A model generated the notes under the pieces. The model was given only the letters and a program-made list of their open reading frames with translations. It was not told the origin of the DNA and did no database searches. 64,000 nt of DNA from Sipunculus nudus (taxonomy: Eukaryota; Annelida; Sipuncula; Golfingiida; Sipunculidae), in contig JAPPUL010000079.1 of the NCBI GenBank assembly GCA_026874595.1, forward strand, positions 1,917,001 to 1,981,000, read 5' to 3'. Position numbers and translations under genes: made by a program. How positions within the stretch are numbered: position 1 is the stretch's first letter; every line of letters starts with the position of its first letter. Shown one piece after another: positions 1 to 9,290 of the stretch.

Positions 1-1
1 A

Positions 2-100
2 CAAAGATATTTAAACGATGTAGCAAAAGCGGCAAAAGGAATAAAGCAAATGGCGGGAGTATATATAGAGATAGATGTAGATAGTAATAATTTAATGTAG
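2..100 (+). CDS. C-terminal end of an unidentified gene (cut by window start)
   Basis: An open frame enters the window and runs 32 codons to a TAG at 98-100. It ends with residues GVYIEIDVDSNNLM. The end looks like real coding sequence (mixed amphipathic residues, no early stop), while the other two forward frames are shorter or less protein-like. The gene lies on the same strand as def, 154 bp ahead of it. Too little is present to name a family. Confidence 0.45.
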   Translation, partial: QRYLNDVAKAAKGIKQMAGVYIEIDVDSNNLM

Positions 101-169
101 TTTAGACTTACACAAGTTGCTTTTTGGAAGAGAGAATTATTATTTTTAAGTATCCTATTTGAGAGGGAG

Positions 170-205
170 TGTTATATAAGGAGCATCTGTTATATAAGGA
201 GTATC
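170..205 (+). repeat. 18-bp tandem duplication upstream of def
   Basis: Two adjacent 18-bp units (170-187 and 188-205) differ at one base. Each holds TATAAGGAG, so the duplication doubles a ribosome-binding-site-like string. The real def ribosome binding site is farther on, at 241-246. No reading frame uses the duplicated copies. Confidence 0.8.
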
Positions 206-254
206 TAACGATATAAGTAAAATATGTATAGTAGGGAAAAAGGAGGAATATAAA

Positions 255-776
255 TTGGAAGTATTAAAATATGGAAATATGTTTCTAACAAAGCGAGCGC
301 AAGAGGTGAAAAACATTGATAACGAGACAAGAGAAGAACTAGATATTATGTATGCAACTATGTTGAAAGAGGGGGGTATAGGGCTTGCAGGGACTCAAGT
401 AGGGCTTGATAAAAGGCTTGTAGTATTAGATTTATGCGATGGCACAGGACGAATAGATTTGATAAATCCGGTTATAGTCTCAAGAGCGGATATTAAAGGG
501 GAAGGGCTTGAGGGTTGTTTATCAGTACCGGATATATATGCGCAGGTAGAGCGTGATAAGCAGATAAAGGTGGAGGCGTATAATGGGGAAGGAGAAAAGC
601 TAAGCTTTGAAGCAGAAGGACTTTTAGCCCGAGCGATACAACACGAAATAGATCATCTGGATGGGATACTGTTTATAGACCGACTTGAGAGTATGGAGAA
701 GAAGCGGTTAGGAAAGAAGTTAAAGAAGCTGCGTAAGAAGTATTCAGGACAAGGGTCTGAGGAGATATATATATAA
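255..776 (+). CDS. def: Peptide deformylase
   Basis: Removes the formyl group from the N-terminal methionine of new proteins; an Fe/Zn metallohydrolase of the cytosol. All three family motifs are visible: GLAGTQ at residues 43-48, EGCLS at 86-90 (Cys88 is the metal ligand) and HEIDH at 130-134 (two His ligands and the catalytic Glu). The 173-residue length is normal, with a lysine-rich C-terminal tail. The start is TTG at 255, set by a strong AGGAGG at 241-246 with an 8-base spacer. fmt follows after 10 bp, so the enzymes that add and remove formyl are co-transcribed, a very common arrangement. Confidence 0.95.
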   Translation: MEVLKYGNMFLTKRAQEVKNIDNETREELDIMYATMLKEGGIGLAGTQVGLDKRLVVLDLCDGTGRIDLINPVIVSRADIKGEGLEGCLSVPDIYAQVERDKQIKVEAYNGEGEKLSFEAEGLLARAIQHEIDHLDGILFIDRLESMEKKRLGKKLKKLRKKYSGQGSEEIYI

Positions 777-786
777 AGTAAGTTAG

Positions 787-1731
787 ATGGAAGGAAATCT
801 AAAGACAGTATTTATGGGGACCCCAGAGTATGTGATGCCGACGTTGGAACTGCTTGGAGAGAGTAGTGATTTAGTATGTATATATACAGGGCCTGACAAA
901 CGAGGCGGACGAGGTAAAAAGGATGAGCTAATTCCAAAGCCAAAAGAATATGCAAAAAGGCACGGGATAGAGTGTATCCAACCAAATAGTTTTAAAGACG
1001 AGTTAACAATATCAAAGTTAAGAGAGTTTGGAGCGGATTTGCTAATAGTGAATGCCTATGGGTATATCTTGCCGAAAGAGGTGCTTAGCATCGCAAAATA
1101 TGATGCAGTAAATCTCCATGCGTCCTTATTGCCTTTATATAGGGGTGCATCGCCAATACAAAGTGCCTTGTTGTCGGGGGAGGTGAAAACAGGGATAACA
1201 GCGCAAAGGATGGTGGAGCGTGTTGATGCAGGAGATATAATACACCAAGAGGAGCTTGAGATAGGGGAAGATGAGGACTATATAAGTTTAAGTCGTCGAC
1301 TAAGTAAGTTGTCAGCAGAGTGCCTATATGTAGTATTAAGTCGCTATGAGACAGGAGAAATAGGTTATGAGAAACAAGATGGGAGTAAGGCAACATACTG
1401 TAAAAAGCTTAAAAAAAGTGATGGAGAGATTAATTGGGCATCAAGCTATAAAGAACTAAGTTGTCAAATAAGGGCCTATAAGGCGTGGCCAAAGAGCTAC
1501 ACATACTATAAAGGTAAAAAGCTAGTAATAGAGAAGATAAAGTATGTAAGTGATGCGAGTGTAGGGGAGTCAGGAGAGATACTAAAAAGTGATAAAGAGG
1601 GATTACAAATCCAGATAGGAGATGGAGTAATAAGTATAGAGGAGATACAACCTGAGGGGAAAAAAACGATGGACTATAAAACGTTTTTAAATGGGAATAA
1701 AGTATTTTTGGGTAATAAATTGGGGATATAA
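787..1731 (+). CDS. fmt: Methionyl-tRNA formyltransferase
   Basis: Formylates Met-tRNA(fMet) using 10-formyltetrahydrofolate so that translation can initiate. The N-terminal catalytic domain begins with VFMGTPE, and the catalytic set is visible: Asn109 and His111 in NLHASLLP, the LYRGASPIQ loop, and Asp147 in RVDAGD. The C-terminal tRNA-binding domain includes residues like KAWPKSYTYYKGK. The length of 314 residues is normal. It follows def after 10 bp without a clear ribosome binding site of its own, so translation is probably coupled to def. Confidence 0.95.
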   Translation: MEGNLKTVFMGTPEYVMPTLELLGESSDLVCIYTGPDKRGGRGKKDELIPKPKEYAKRHGIECIQPNSFKDELTISKLREFGADLLIVNAYGYILPKEVLSIAKYDAVNLHASLLPLYRGASPIQSALLSGEVKTGITAQRMVERVDAGDIIHQEELEIGEDEDYISLSRRLSKLSAECLYVVLSRYETGEIGYEKQDGSKATYCKKLKKSDGEINWASSYKELSCQIRAYKAWPKSYTYYKGKKLVIEKIKYVSDASVGESGEILKSDKEGLQIQIGDGVISIEEIQPEGKKTMDYKTFLNGNKVFLGNKLGI

Positions 1732-1812
1732 CGAGGAGGAGAAAGGGAATAGGTGTTACTAGAGTGTGTGCAAGACAAAGCATAGACCAAATAGTATAGA
1801 GAAGCAAATTAG

Positions 1813-2829
1813 ATGCTATTTAGAGGAATATTACGAATAGTATTAATATTTCTGGTAGGAGTAATTGTATTACTAACGGTAAGTGCCTATCAAATATTCA
1901 TGGTGGTGGGAGAAGATGAGCTTATACGGATACCGCTATTAGAGGGCAAGGACATACTTGAGGCAAGCCAGATAATAAATAACTTAAATGCAACACTAGA
2001 TAAGAAATTAACGATTCAAATAATCCCAAAAGAGAGTTTAGAATATGGTTTATATACAGTAATAAAGCAATACCCAGAACCTCGCGAGATACAATTTAAG
2101 GAAGGAAAGAATATAAAGCTATATGTGTCTTATAGTAAGGCAAATCCTAAGCTAATGCCAAATTTCAAAAATCTTAAATTCTCAAAAGCGCTTGAACTAC
2201 TATCTTTAAAAGGAAGAAATAAAACTAAACCTAAACTACTTTTAGGAGATATTCTACTAAGCCAGAGTAAAAAGGTGTCTAAGGGCTTAGTAATAAGTCA
2301 TAATCCTGTAGGAAATAGCGTGGTGAGGGACGGTACAAAAGTTGATTTTTTAATAAGTAGTGGTTATATTAAGAACGAAGTTTTGATAGAGGATTATGTA
2401 GGGAAGCACATTGAGAAGGTGTCAAGATATCTTTCGGATAAAGGACTTCTTGTAAATATAAAAAACGTTATGACGCTGGCATCTAAAAATGACGGAAAGA
2501 TAATAGGGCAAAGTGCAGGCAAGGGAGAGGTACTATATAGGGGCGAGGAAATAGATTTCAGGGTATATGCCTATGGTATGAAGCGAGATGGCATAAGAAA
2601 TTATCATATAACACGTTTTAGAATACCTTCAAGGGCCCATCCATTTTTCAAGGATAAGAAGAGTAATCTAGTAGAAATAACTCTAAAAGTGGATGGAGAT
2701 AGAGGGCTAGAAATAATATATAGTGGTAAAAAGCATTTTGGAGAAGAAGTTGTAAGAAGCTATAGGAGTAAAGGACGCAAGAAAGTAAAGGTGCTGCTTG
2801 ATGGTAGAGAGTATAATGAAACTAGGTAG
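1813..2829 (+). CDS. Membrane-anchored PASTA-domain protein
   Basis: An N-terminal hydrophobic segment (about residues 8-32) anchors the protein, with the rest probably outside the membrane. Three PASTA-like repeats follow, beginning near RIPLLEGKD (about 40), LMPNFKNLKFSKAL (about 117) and IEDYVGKHIEKV (about 195). PASTA domains bind peptidoglycan fragments or act as envelope modules in Ser/Thr kinases and penicillin-binding proteins. There is no kinase or transpeptidase domain here, so it is a stand-alone PASTA protein. It lies 81 bp after fmt on the same strand. A role in the envelope is inferred from the domains; substrate and partner are unknown. Confidence 0.75.
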   Translation: MLFRGILRIVLIFLVGVIVLLTVSAYQIFMVVGEDELIRIPLLEGKDILEASQIINNLNATLDKKLTIQIIPKESLEYGLYTVIKQYPEPREIQFKEGKNIKLYVSYSKANPKLMPNFKNLKFSKALELLSLKGRNKTKPKLLLGDILLSQSKKVSKGLVISHNPVGNSVVRDGTKVDFLISSGYIKNEVLIEDYVGKHIEKVSRYLSDKGLLVNIKNVMTLASKNDGKIIGQSAGKGEVLYRGEEIDFRVYAYGMKRDGIRNYHITRFRIPSRAHPFFKDKKSNLVEITLKVDGDRGLEIIYSGKKHFGEEVVRSYRSKGRKKVKVLLDGREYNETR

Positions 2830-2963
2830 AGCTTTTAAATCCTAAACTGAGTTTATATTTGCTAAACCTTCTTTTTAAAATAAATAAATTAAAATAAACA
2901 AAGCATATAATAAAGCTGGCATAAAAAAACATAACGCAGACATAAAAAAAAGAAGAGATGACA

Positions 2964-3638
2964 ATGAAAAGCATGAAAATAGCACCATCAATACTCTCAT
3001 CGGATTTCTCAATGCTTAAAGAAGAGCTAGTAAGGCTCTCAAAAGCAAAAGTAGATTATATACATTTTGATGTTATGGATAATCATTTTGTACCGAATTT
3101 AACGTTTGGTTCTAAGTTTATAAAGGATATGAGGCGATATACAGACTTACCATTTGACACTCATTTTATGATAGAGGACGCATATAAAACACTAGATAGT
3201 TTCATGTCATCAGGAAGTGATATATATACCTATCATATAGAGGCGGTATCAGATGTAAATGCTTTATATGAGAGGGTGAGTGGATGTGGTAAGAAGTTTG
3301 GGTTATCAGTTAAGCCTAAAACCCCCATAGAAAGTGTATATCCTTATCTTAGGCTTGTTGATATGGTACTTGTTATGTTAGTTGAGCCTGGTTTTGGTGG
3401 TCAAAAGTTAATCGAGGAGGCGCTGCCAAAGATATCGGAGTTAAAGAATGAGCTAATAAAACGGGGTTATGATGATGTTGAGATAGAGGTTGACGGTGGA
3501 ATTACACTTGAGAATATAGGGAAGGTAGCGTCTTTTGGAGCAAATGTATTTGTAATGGGGAGTGCCTTTTTCAAGAGTAAAGATTACAAACAATTCGTTG
3601 AGGCGGCACATGATAAGCTCTCAAGGCATAAAGTATAA
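2964..3638 (+). CDS. rpe: Ribulose-phosphate 3-epimerase
   Basis: Interconverts ribulose 5-phosphate and xylulose 5-phosphate in the pentose phosphate pathway. Family motifs are clear: APSILSSDF, HFDVMDNHFVPN (metal and catalytic residues), DTHFM, LVEPGFGGQ and the EVDGGI phosphate-binding loop. The start is taken as the ATG at 2964, because AGAAGAG at 2951-2957 sits six bases ahead; an ATG at 2958 is in frame but directly abuts that site. The length of about 224 residues is normal for the family. It ends 10 bp from the convergent UDP-glucose dehydrogenase gene. Confidence 0.95.
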   Translation: MKSMKIAPSILSSDFSMLKEELVRLSKAKVDYIHFDVMDNHFVPNLTFGSKFIKDMRRYTDLPFDTHFMIEDAYKTLDSFMSSGSDIYTYHIEAVSDVNALYERVSGCGKKFGLSVKPKTPIESVYPYLRLVDMVLVMLVEPGFGGQKLIEEALPKISELKNELIKRGYDDVEIEVDGGITLENIGKVASFGANVFVMGSAFFKSKDYKQFVEAAHDKLSRHKV

Positions 3639-3648
3639 CTAGATTCTT

Positions 3649-4983
3649 CTATTTATGGATTCTTCTACCAACGGCAAAATAAGTAAAACCTAATTCACAA
3701 ATATGTTTTGGTTCATAGTGGTTTCTTCCGTCGAATATAACATGTTTTCGCATGAGTGTTTTAATTTTATTAAAATTAGGTTCACGAAATAGTTTCCAAT
3801 CTGTAAGTATGAGTAAAGCGTCAGAACCTTTAAGCACTTCATATTGGTTTTTATAGAAACTAACATTATGAGACTTAATGACTTTCTTAGCGTGTTCAAT
3901 TGCGATAGGGTCAAATGCGTTAATTTTGGAATTAAACTCACAAGCAAGAGTAGAAATTATATCAATTGCAGGCGACTCTCTAATATCATCAGTATCAGCT
4001 TTAAAAGCCAGTCCCCAAACTGCGAATGTAAGATTCTGCAAGTTTTGTTGTCCAAAGAAATCAATAACTTTGTTAATAAAATATTGTTTTTGAGATATAT
4101 TAACCTCAAGAACGGCTTTTAATATAGACATATCTTCTTCATGCTCAAAACCAGTGTTAATAAGAGCCCGAACATCCTTAGGAAAACAAGAGCCTCCAAA
4201 ACCAATGCCAGCATAAATGAAGTGAGGGCCAATACGTTTATCAGCACCAATACCAAGTCTAATATCGTCAATATCAGCATTAGTTTTGTCACAAAGTCGA
4301 GCTAATTGGTTCATGAAAGAGATTTTAGTAGCAAGTATAGCATTAGCAGCATATTTAGTCATCTCAGCAGAAACAACATCCATGAAAATGATACGTGATT
4401 TATTGCGCATAAAAGGAGCATATATTTTTTTTATGATATCGTTAGCCTTAGGACTACTTGAGCCAATAATGATTCTATCAGGCTTCATAAAGTCCTCAAT
4501 AGCATGCCCCTCTTTTAGGAATTCAGGATTAGAAATAACGTCAAAATCAATGTTTACATTACGCTTTTTCAAAGTGTCACTAATAGCGTCATAAACTTTA
4601 AAACAAGTACCAACTGGGACAGTAGACTTAATGACAATAAGTTTGTAATCCTCCATAGCAAGAGCAATAGAGCAGGCAACATCCAAAACATATTTAAGAT
4701 CAGCGCTTCCATCAATAGATGCAGGGGTGCCCACGGTGATAAAGATTACATCCGTATTCTCCACAGTATGATTAATAGAAGTGCTAAAGGAGATATTAGC
4801 GTTTTCTAGACTTAATTTAATAAGGTCTTGAAGCCCAGTCTCAAAAATGGGGATATCAGCTTTTTTAAGGCGATTTATTTTATCTTCATCAATATCAACA
4901 CAAATAACGTTATTACCCATATGAGCAAACCCAGCAGCACAAACAAGGCCCACATAACCAATCCCAACAACACCAATCTTCAT
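3649..4983 (-). CDS. ugd: UDP-glucose 6-dehydrogenase
   Basis: Oxidises UDP-glucose twice, with NAD, to UDP-glucuronate, a precursor for surface polysaccharides. The N-terminal Rossmann fold starts MKIGVVGIGYVGL. The catalytic cysteine lies in GGSCFPKDVRAL, and the C-terminal NAD/UDP domain has WGLAFKADTDDIRESP. The 444-residue length is normal. A good AAAGGAG lies upstream of the ATG. The gene stands alone: its neighbours are rpe (convergent) and a membrane protein, with no glycosyltransferases in sight, so the polysaccharide it feeds cannot be named from context. A GDP-mannose dehydrogenase is a less likely alternative. Confidence 0.93.
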   Translation of the reverse strand: MKIGVVGIGYVGLVCAAGFAHMGNNVICVDIDEDKINRLKKADIPIFETGLQDLIKLSLENANISFSTSINHTVENTDVIFITVGTPASIDGSADLKYVLDVACSIALAMEDYKLIVIKSTVPVGTCFKVYDAISDTLKKRNVNIDFDVISNPEFLKEGHAIEDFMKPDRIIIGSSSPKANDIIKKIYAPFMRNKSRIIFMDVVSAEMTKYAANAILATKISFMNQLARLCDKTNADIDDIRLGIGADKRIGPHFIYAGIGFGGSCFPKDVRALINTGFEHEEDMSILKAVLEVNISQKQYFINKVIDFFGQQNLQNLTFAVWGLAFKADTDDIRESPAIDIISTLACEFNSKINAFDPIAIEHAKKVIKSHNVSFYKNQYEVLKGSDALLILTDWKLFREPNFNKIKTLMRKHVIFDGRNHYEPKHICELGFTYFAVGRRIHK

Positions 4984-5055
4984 AAAAGCAAAACTCCTTT
5001 TATTCTATTTAAAAAAGCTTTGTAAAACTAAATAAGCTTTGTAAAACAGTTTTTT

Positions 5056-5817
5056 TTATCTTGTAGCATTATTATAAGAACTAGCGGTTAAACTAAAGCT
5101 TAAATCCAGATAGCTTTTATAAGCTATAAGACTAAGTCCAATAAAGAGTAAAATAAAACCCAGAAGTGCAAGATACGTAAATGGTAATATAAGAATATTT
5201 CGTTCAGATAATATAATAATTGCCATGATAACAAAGACCACACTATTAAAAGCATAATCTAAAGCCAATAAGGTGAAACTAAGAAATTGTAGGTTTTGGT
5301 ATTTACGACGTTTTGCTTTTATGTAAGAGCTAAAAAGCAACATAAAAGCAAGTATAAAAACTCCAAAAGCGGCAATATTAAAAGGTTTAATAGGCATAAG
5401 ATAAAAAGCAGTATAAATGATTAAGTTTATGACAAGTGGTAAATAAGCGATAATGAGGGCAAATATTTTCTTAAAAGCTCTTATAATAAAAGCTAAGTTT
5501 TTATAAGACACTATTTTGTTATACCATAAAGAGAAGAAGTTAAATATGTTATTTCTAATAAAGTTAACGCTTAAGAGAAGCAAAATGATTGTAAAGAAGT
5601 ACGGATAAAGGATTATGGGCAAAGCAAATAGTTTAAATAAGTTATCTTGAATAAATCGGGAGACAAAAGCAGCTATTTGCAACTCAGGATAAAACATATA
5701 AGAATCAGAGAACAAAGCCAGTGGAGTAAAGAATGAGATTATAACGAGCAAATAGCCAAAGCCCATGATAATATATATTTGAATAATAGAGAAGTTCTTG
5801 ATAAAAGATTTAAACAT
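5056..5817 (-). CDS. Polytopic membrane protein, unknown function
   Basis: The 253 residues contain about six or seven strongly hydrophobic segments separated by short basic loops (for example YIKAKRRKYQN). No family is recognised. A single long frame, with membrane-protein residue bias, supports it as a real gene. No clear ribosome binding site precedes the ATG at 5817. It lies 72 bp upstream of ugd on the same strand and could be co-transcribed with it. The AAGCTTTGTAAAAC string occurs twice, 19 bp apart, in the gap between them. Confidence 0.7.
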   Translation of the reverse strand: MFKSFIKNFSIIQIYIIMGFGYLLVIISFFTPLALFSDSYMFYPELQIAAFVSRFIQDNLFKLFALPIILYPYFFTIILLLLSVNFIRNNIFNFFSLWYNKIVSYKNLAFIIRAFKKIFALIIAYLPLVINLIIYTAFYLMPIKPFNIAAFGVFILAFMLLFSSYIKAKRRKYQNLQFLSFTLLALDYAFNSVVFVIMAIIILSERNILILPFTYLALLGFILLFIGLSLIAYKSYLDLSFSLTASSYNNATR

Positions 5818-5975
5818 GCAAGAAAAAAGCTAAAAAAAAACACCTTTATAGATAAAGAATATTAAATAAGGTTAAAAAGTAACAGTTTTCCTATTTAGGT
5901 AGGAAAAAACATAATAATAAATTGTAAAAATATGGATTTAATGTGGCAATAAATAAATAAAAAAGTGAAAAAGTG

Positions 5976-7052
5976 ATGAAATACAAGTTAAGAAAGGGAG
6001 AGTTATTACAGGGTGAGGTTCTAGGTAGATATTTAGGGGGAAGATACAAGATACGAATAAACGGACAATATATTATATACGGCTATTATATAGGGGATCT
6101 TGCAAGTGGTTTTAAATATCTATTTCGAGTAAAAGACTTGGATAAAAAGATATTATTGGAGCTAGTATCAGCATACGAGTCAGTACGTGTTGAACAGTTA
6201 ATAAGAGGGTATGGCAGGCGACTTATGGGGTTAGGAGATCGGGAGTTATTGTATAAAATAATTAAGGTATACTTAGAAAACAATTACGGATTAGAAGAAG
6301 AGGAAATATATAATTATTATAGGGGCTACAAAGCGTATCATAGTTTTTATGATGAATTATTTGAAGGAGATTATATAAGATATTGTAAAAGCTATGGGTT
6401 TTGCGGGATTGATTTTTTGAGGTATGTAGAAAATCTCTTAAATATGGATAATCTGGAGCTTGAGGCTGTTGGAGTTAAAGAAGGGGAGTTTTTGGGAGAG
6501 GTAGAAAAAATAAAACTGATGTTGGAAGGAATAAATAAATTTGAGCGAGAAGGGAATAAAACTTTAGTAAAAGAAGGAGAAAAAAGTTTTTTAACAATTC
6601 CGTCTATATTTTCAGATAGGTTATTGTTATTGCGTCTTAGTGTAGTTTTGAGGGGGGGATATGGTATTGAGTTAAGGGGAGGCGTAAGGGTTTTAAATGT
6701 TTTTGGGACGTGGTATAGGTACGAGATAAAAGGGTATGAGCGTGGAGGTGCTAGGGGGGTAAAAGTGTATGAATACAAAGGAGGTGCTGGTGGTCTAAAG
6801 GTTATAGAGAAGGGTTTAGGAGAAGGATTTGGTGAGGGTGAGGAAAAAAGTTTTAATAGTTCTTATAAAATAAGAACTATTAATGTGGTTAATCAAATAG
6901 CCGAGAAAATGAGTAATGGGAGATATGGTGGGGGATATGGAGTAGGATTTGATGAGGATATTATAAGTAACATTAAAGTGCAGTGGCAAGAGGTTCTAGA
7001 GGGTGTTCTGGGGGTGATGGGGGAGGTATTAGAAAAGGGTGAAGATAGGTAA
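5976..7052 (+). CDS. YlqG/FliK-like protein upstream of yraN
   Basis: A protein of about 358 residues. Its first 60 residues (GELLQGEVLGRYLGGRYKI and onward) look like a small beta-barrel start seen in proteins encoded between rnhB and a flhB-like gene in other bacteria (YlqG of Bacillus subtilis, a FliK-like protein). The rest is helical and rich in Tyr, Gly and Arg. The assignment rests mainly on that N-terminus and on the overlap with yraN; I regard it as a hypothesis. The ATG at 5976 is preceded directly by an in-frame GTG at 5973. The plus strand here is extremely G-rich and C-poor. Confidence 0.5.
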   Translation: MKYKLRKGELLQGEVLGRYLGGRYKIRINGQYIIYGYYIGDLASGFKYLFRVKDLDKKILLELVSAYESVRVEQLIRGYGRRLMGLGDRELLYKIIKVYLENNYGLEEEEIYNYYRGYKAYHSFYDELFEGDYIRYCKSYGFCGIDFLRYVENLLNMDNLELEAVGVKEGEFLGEVEKIKLMLEGINKFEREGNKTLVKEGEKSFLTIPSIFSDRLLLLRLSVVLRGGYGIELRGGVRVLNVFGTWYRYEIKGYERGGARGVKVYEYKGGAGGLKVIEKGLGEGFGEGEEKSFNSSYKIRTINVVNQIAEKMSNGRYGGGYGVGFDEDIISNIKVQWQEVLEGVLGVMGEVLEKGEDR

Positions 7053-7434
7053 AAAGGTAGTTGGGTTATTGGGAGAGGAGATAGGGTATTACTATCTAAA
7101 AAGTGCAGGGTATAAAATATTGTGTAGGAATTACAGGACACGATATGGGGAGATAGATATAATAGCGGAGGATGGGCGAGATATAGTATTTGTAGAAGTA
7201 AAGCTTAGATTAAGCGATAGCTATGGGGCTGTAGAGGAACATTTACTTGAGCGTCAAAAGCGGAGAATATTGTTATCAGCTGAAGAATATTTTATGTTGG
7301 AGAGTAAAGCGGAGGGTAACGAGGAGCAAGGTGTGAGGATAGACTACATAGGAATAAAGGTAAGGGAGGGCAAATTAAGCTTGGAACATATCAAAGATGT
7401 GATAGATGGGCAGATATTGGAAAGGGTAGAATAG
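7039..7434 (+). CDS. yraN: YraN-like endonuclease-fold protein (UPF0102)
   Basis: A small protein of the restriction-endonuclease-like fold whose cellular role is still unclear; family members are often encoded near rnhB or DNA-processing genes. The signature is clear: GEEIGYYYLKSAGYKI, then RYGEIDIIAEDG, then VFVEVKLR, which contain the Glu, Asp and ExK residues of the putative nuclease centre. The length of 131 residues is typical. It starts at a GTG (7039) inside the last 14 bp of the upstream gene, indicating translational coupling. Confidence 0.9.
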   Translation: MKIGKKVVGLLGEEIGYYYLKSAGYKILCRNYRTRYGEIDIIAEDGRDIVFVEVKLRLSDSYGAVEEHLLERQKRRILLSAEEYFMLESKAEGNEEQGVRIDYIGIKVREGKLSLEHIKDVIDGQILERVE

Positions 7435-7504
7435 GGGAAGAGGTAAAGTAGGCAAAAAAAGTGTAAAAAGTGTAAAAAAAACGTTGTAAAAAGGATTTTG
7501 CAAA

Positions 7505-7651
7505 GTGGAAGAAAATAAAGGCGAAAATGGTCTTATTGAAAAAGGATTTTCAAAGATAGAGAGACTAAAGGTACAAATAAACGAATTGCACTATATGAAA
7601 TATGCAATAAATAGGCTAGCGCATGATATATGCGAAGGGTTTTTTAGATGA
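7505..7651 (+). CDS. Small protein of 48 codons downstream of yraN
   Basis: A short frame runs from GTG 7505 to TGA 7649-7651. AAGGA at 7491-7495 is correctly spaced (nine bases). The product is amphipathic and charged: it has IERLKVQINELHYMKYAINRL in the middle and ends DICEGFFR, suggesting one long helix. It is on the same strand as yraN, 70 bp on. I know no family with certainty. The good ribosome binding site and protein-like composition support a real gene, but its small size leaves doubt. Confidence 0.45.
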   Translation: MEENKGENGLIEKGFSKIERLKVQINELHYMKYAINRLAHDICEGFFR

Positions 7652-7756
7652 GAATAAAATATAATTTATAAATTATATGAAGAAGGTATGTATTTGTTAC
7701 AATATGTATTTGTGCCAAGATGTTATTTTAAAAGCGGCTCTAGTTCTATTAATAGG

Positions 7757-7820
7757 AAAGCCTCTAATTAAAAGCCTCTAATTAAGAGAATAGATAAGAA
7801 GATAAGATAAGATAAGATAA
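7757..7820 (+). repeat. 14-bp tandem repeat and GATAA microsatellite
   Basis: Two exact 14-bp units (7757-7770, 7771-7784) are followed by four GATAA units at 7801-7820. The 219-bp gap between the small ORF and the convergent phosphoesterase gene contains nothing else that I can identify. Confidence 0.85.
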
Positions 7821-7870
7821 AAGATAATTCTTAATATACGATATAACAAGGATGAAAAAGGCTTAAAGTG

Positions 7871-9055
7871 TTAGTTTAAGCTGTTGGAAGAGTCTTTAGT
7901 TTTGATACCGATTTTATTGTAGAAGATTTCTTCGATAGTATGCTTGGTAACTTTCCAAAGGAGGTCTTTATCAGAACATCTGGCAAGGACTCCAAGTGGC
8001 AGTTGAAACCCCCCCTTATCACGTCTTCCGCCACCAAAAGGTTTACCATCTTCGGAAAAGCCAAAAAGATCTTTAATCCATTTATCTGGGTCAAGAGTAT
8101 GGCTTGTAGTGCGTAAAGAGCCGTCGATATATTTGCCTCCTACAATGCCATATATAATAACAGTATCAATCCCATCTCTTAGAAGAAGATAATCAGCAAC
8201 TTGTCCAATACCATCTCTATCATCCTCTCGAACAAAGCCAACACCAGCAAATAAATATGTTCCTTTGATGTCCTTGTTTTGTAAAGCTATTTGAGTCATG
8301 TCCATAGTTTTAGTTGAAACCGATTGATGTGAAATAATGGATAAAAGTTCCTTATCGGTAATCTGGCTTAAGTAAGCAGCGCCAAGAAAATCAATATCTT
8401 GAGCATTAAGGAAGCTGTTAGTATCACTTCGGATACCATGCATAAGAGCAGTAGCCAGTTTGACAGTATCAGTGTTACCACTTTCCAAATTGACTGGGCC
8501 CTGTATGAGATATTCAGTATATATAGCGCTTGTTGAGCCTGCATCCTCTCTAATGTCAGTAAATATACAATCCTTAGCCCCCAAGTTTTTATGATGGTCA
8601 ACAAGCACTAAATTTTTAATAGTAGGAGATATATCTATATTTAAATCAGTCGTTTGCGTATCGTTGAAAACAAGATATTTATATGGACTAAAATCAAACT
8701 CTTTAGTATATCGTACCAGCTCAATGGATAGTTTTTTAATTAAAGCTTTATTTTCAGGATGACTTACCTCATCAAAATGTAATATAGTAGACTCAATTGC
8801 ATAATGCAGTGCAATATATTGAAAAGTCAGAGCACAAGCAATGCTATCAGGGTCTGGATAGCCTTTAATAACGATTAACACTTTAGAGTTTTTAGCCATC
8901 TTCAAAGCGGCATAAAACTCTTCTGTTTTAGAAGTGAAAGAAGATGGATTATGAATAGTGCTTATTTCCTTAACAACACTATGCTCAATGGTAGAATTGT
9001 TATTATTATATATTTTATCCTGTTGAAGTTCTTTTGTTTTAGCGTTCTTTTTCAT
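7871..9055 (-). CDS. DHH/DHHA1 phosphoesterase, NrnA-like
   Basis: Cytosolic Mn-dependent phosphoesterase of the type that degrades very short RNAs or pAp or cyclic dinucleotides. The DHH domain shows KGYPDPDSIACA and the name-giving LVDHHKNLG. The C-terminal DHHA1 domain carries KPFGGGRRDKGGFQ, the substrate-binding GGGR motif. I place the start at ATG 9055 (MKKNAK), because AAGGAG lies at 9063-9068; the frame extends 22 codons further upstream, through that ribosome binding site. Length about 394 residues, longer than the usual 320-330 because of a polar N-terminal stretch of about 40 residues. Substrate cannot be told from sequence alone. Confidence 0.85.
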   Translation of the reverse strand: MKKNAKTKELQQDKIYNNNNSTIEHSVVKEISTIHNPSSFTSKTEEFYAALKMAKNSKVLIVIKGYPDPDSIACALTFQYIALHYAIESTILHFDEVSHPENKALIKKLSIELVRYTKEFDFSPYKYLVFNDTQTTDLNIDISPTIKNLVLVDHHKNLGAKDCIFTDIREDAGSTSAIYTEYLIQGPVNLESGNTDTVKLATALMHGIRSDTNSFLNAQDIDFLGAAYLSQITDKELLSIISHQSVSTKTMDMTQIALQNKDIKGTYLFAGVGFVREDDRDGIGQVADYLLLRDGIDTVIIYGIVGGKYIDGSLRTTSHTLDPDKWIKDLFGFSEDGKPFGGGRRDKGGFQLPLGVLARCSDKDLLWKVTKHTIEEIFYNKIGIKTKDSSNSLN

Positions 9056-9290
9056 TAGTGTTCTCCTTAGTAGGTGACTCTTTCTATATAAAAAAAAGGT
9101 CTCAAAACATCTGGTATACAATCTTTAATTAACACTTATAAATTAATATTAGCCGATATATATAAAGTATTATAATTTACGTCTAACTAAAGATAATATG
9201 TAATAAATTCAAAACAAAATACTTCTTAAAGTTGGGCAAATATTAAGCAAGATATAAATAATAAAAAAAATAGTGATATAGGTTATATTA

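Noticed and set aside
1085-1807. Long minus-strand frames opposite fmt (103 and 125 codons)
   Set aside because: They mirror the purine-rich coding strand of fmt and have no start signals or protein-like motifs.
7505-7651. Small ORF as the missing FlhB-like (YlqH) protein
   Set aside because: At 48 residues it is about half the length of FlhB-like proteins, and it lacks an NPTH-type motif.
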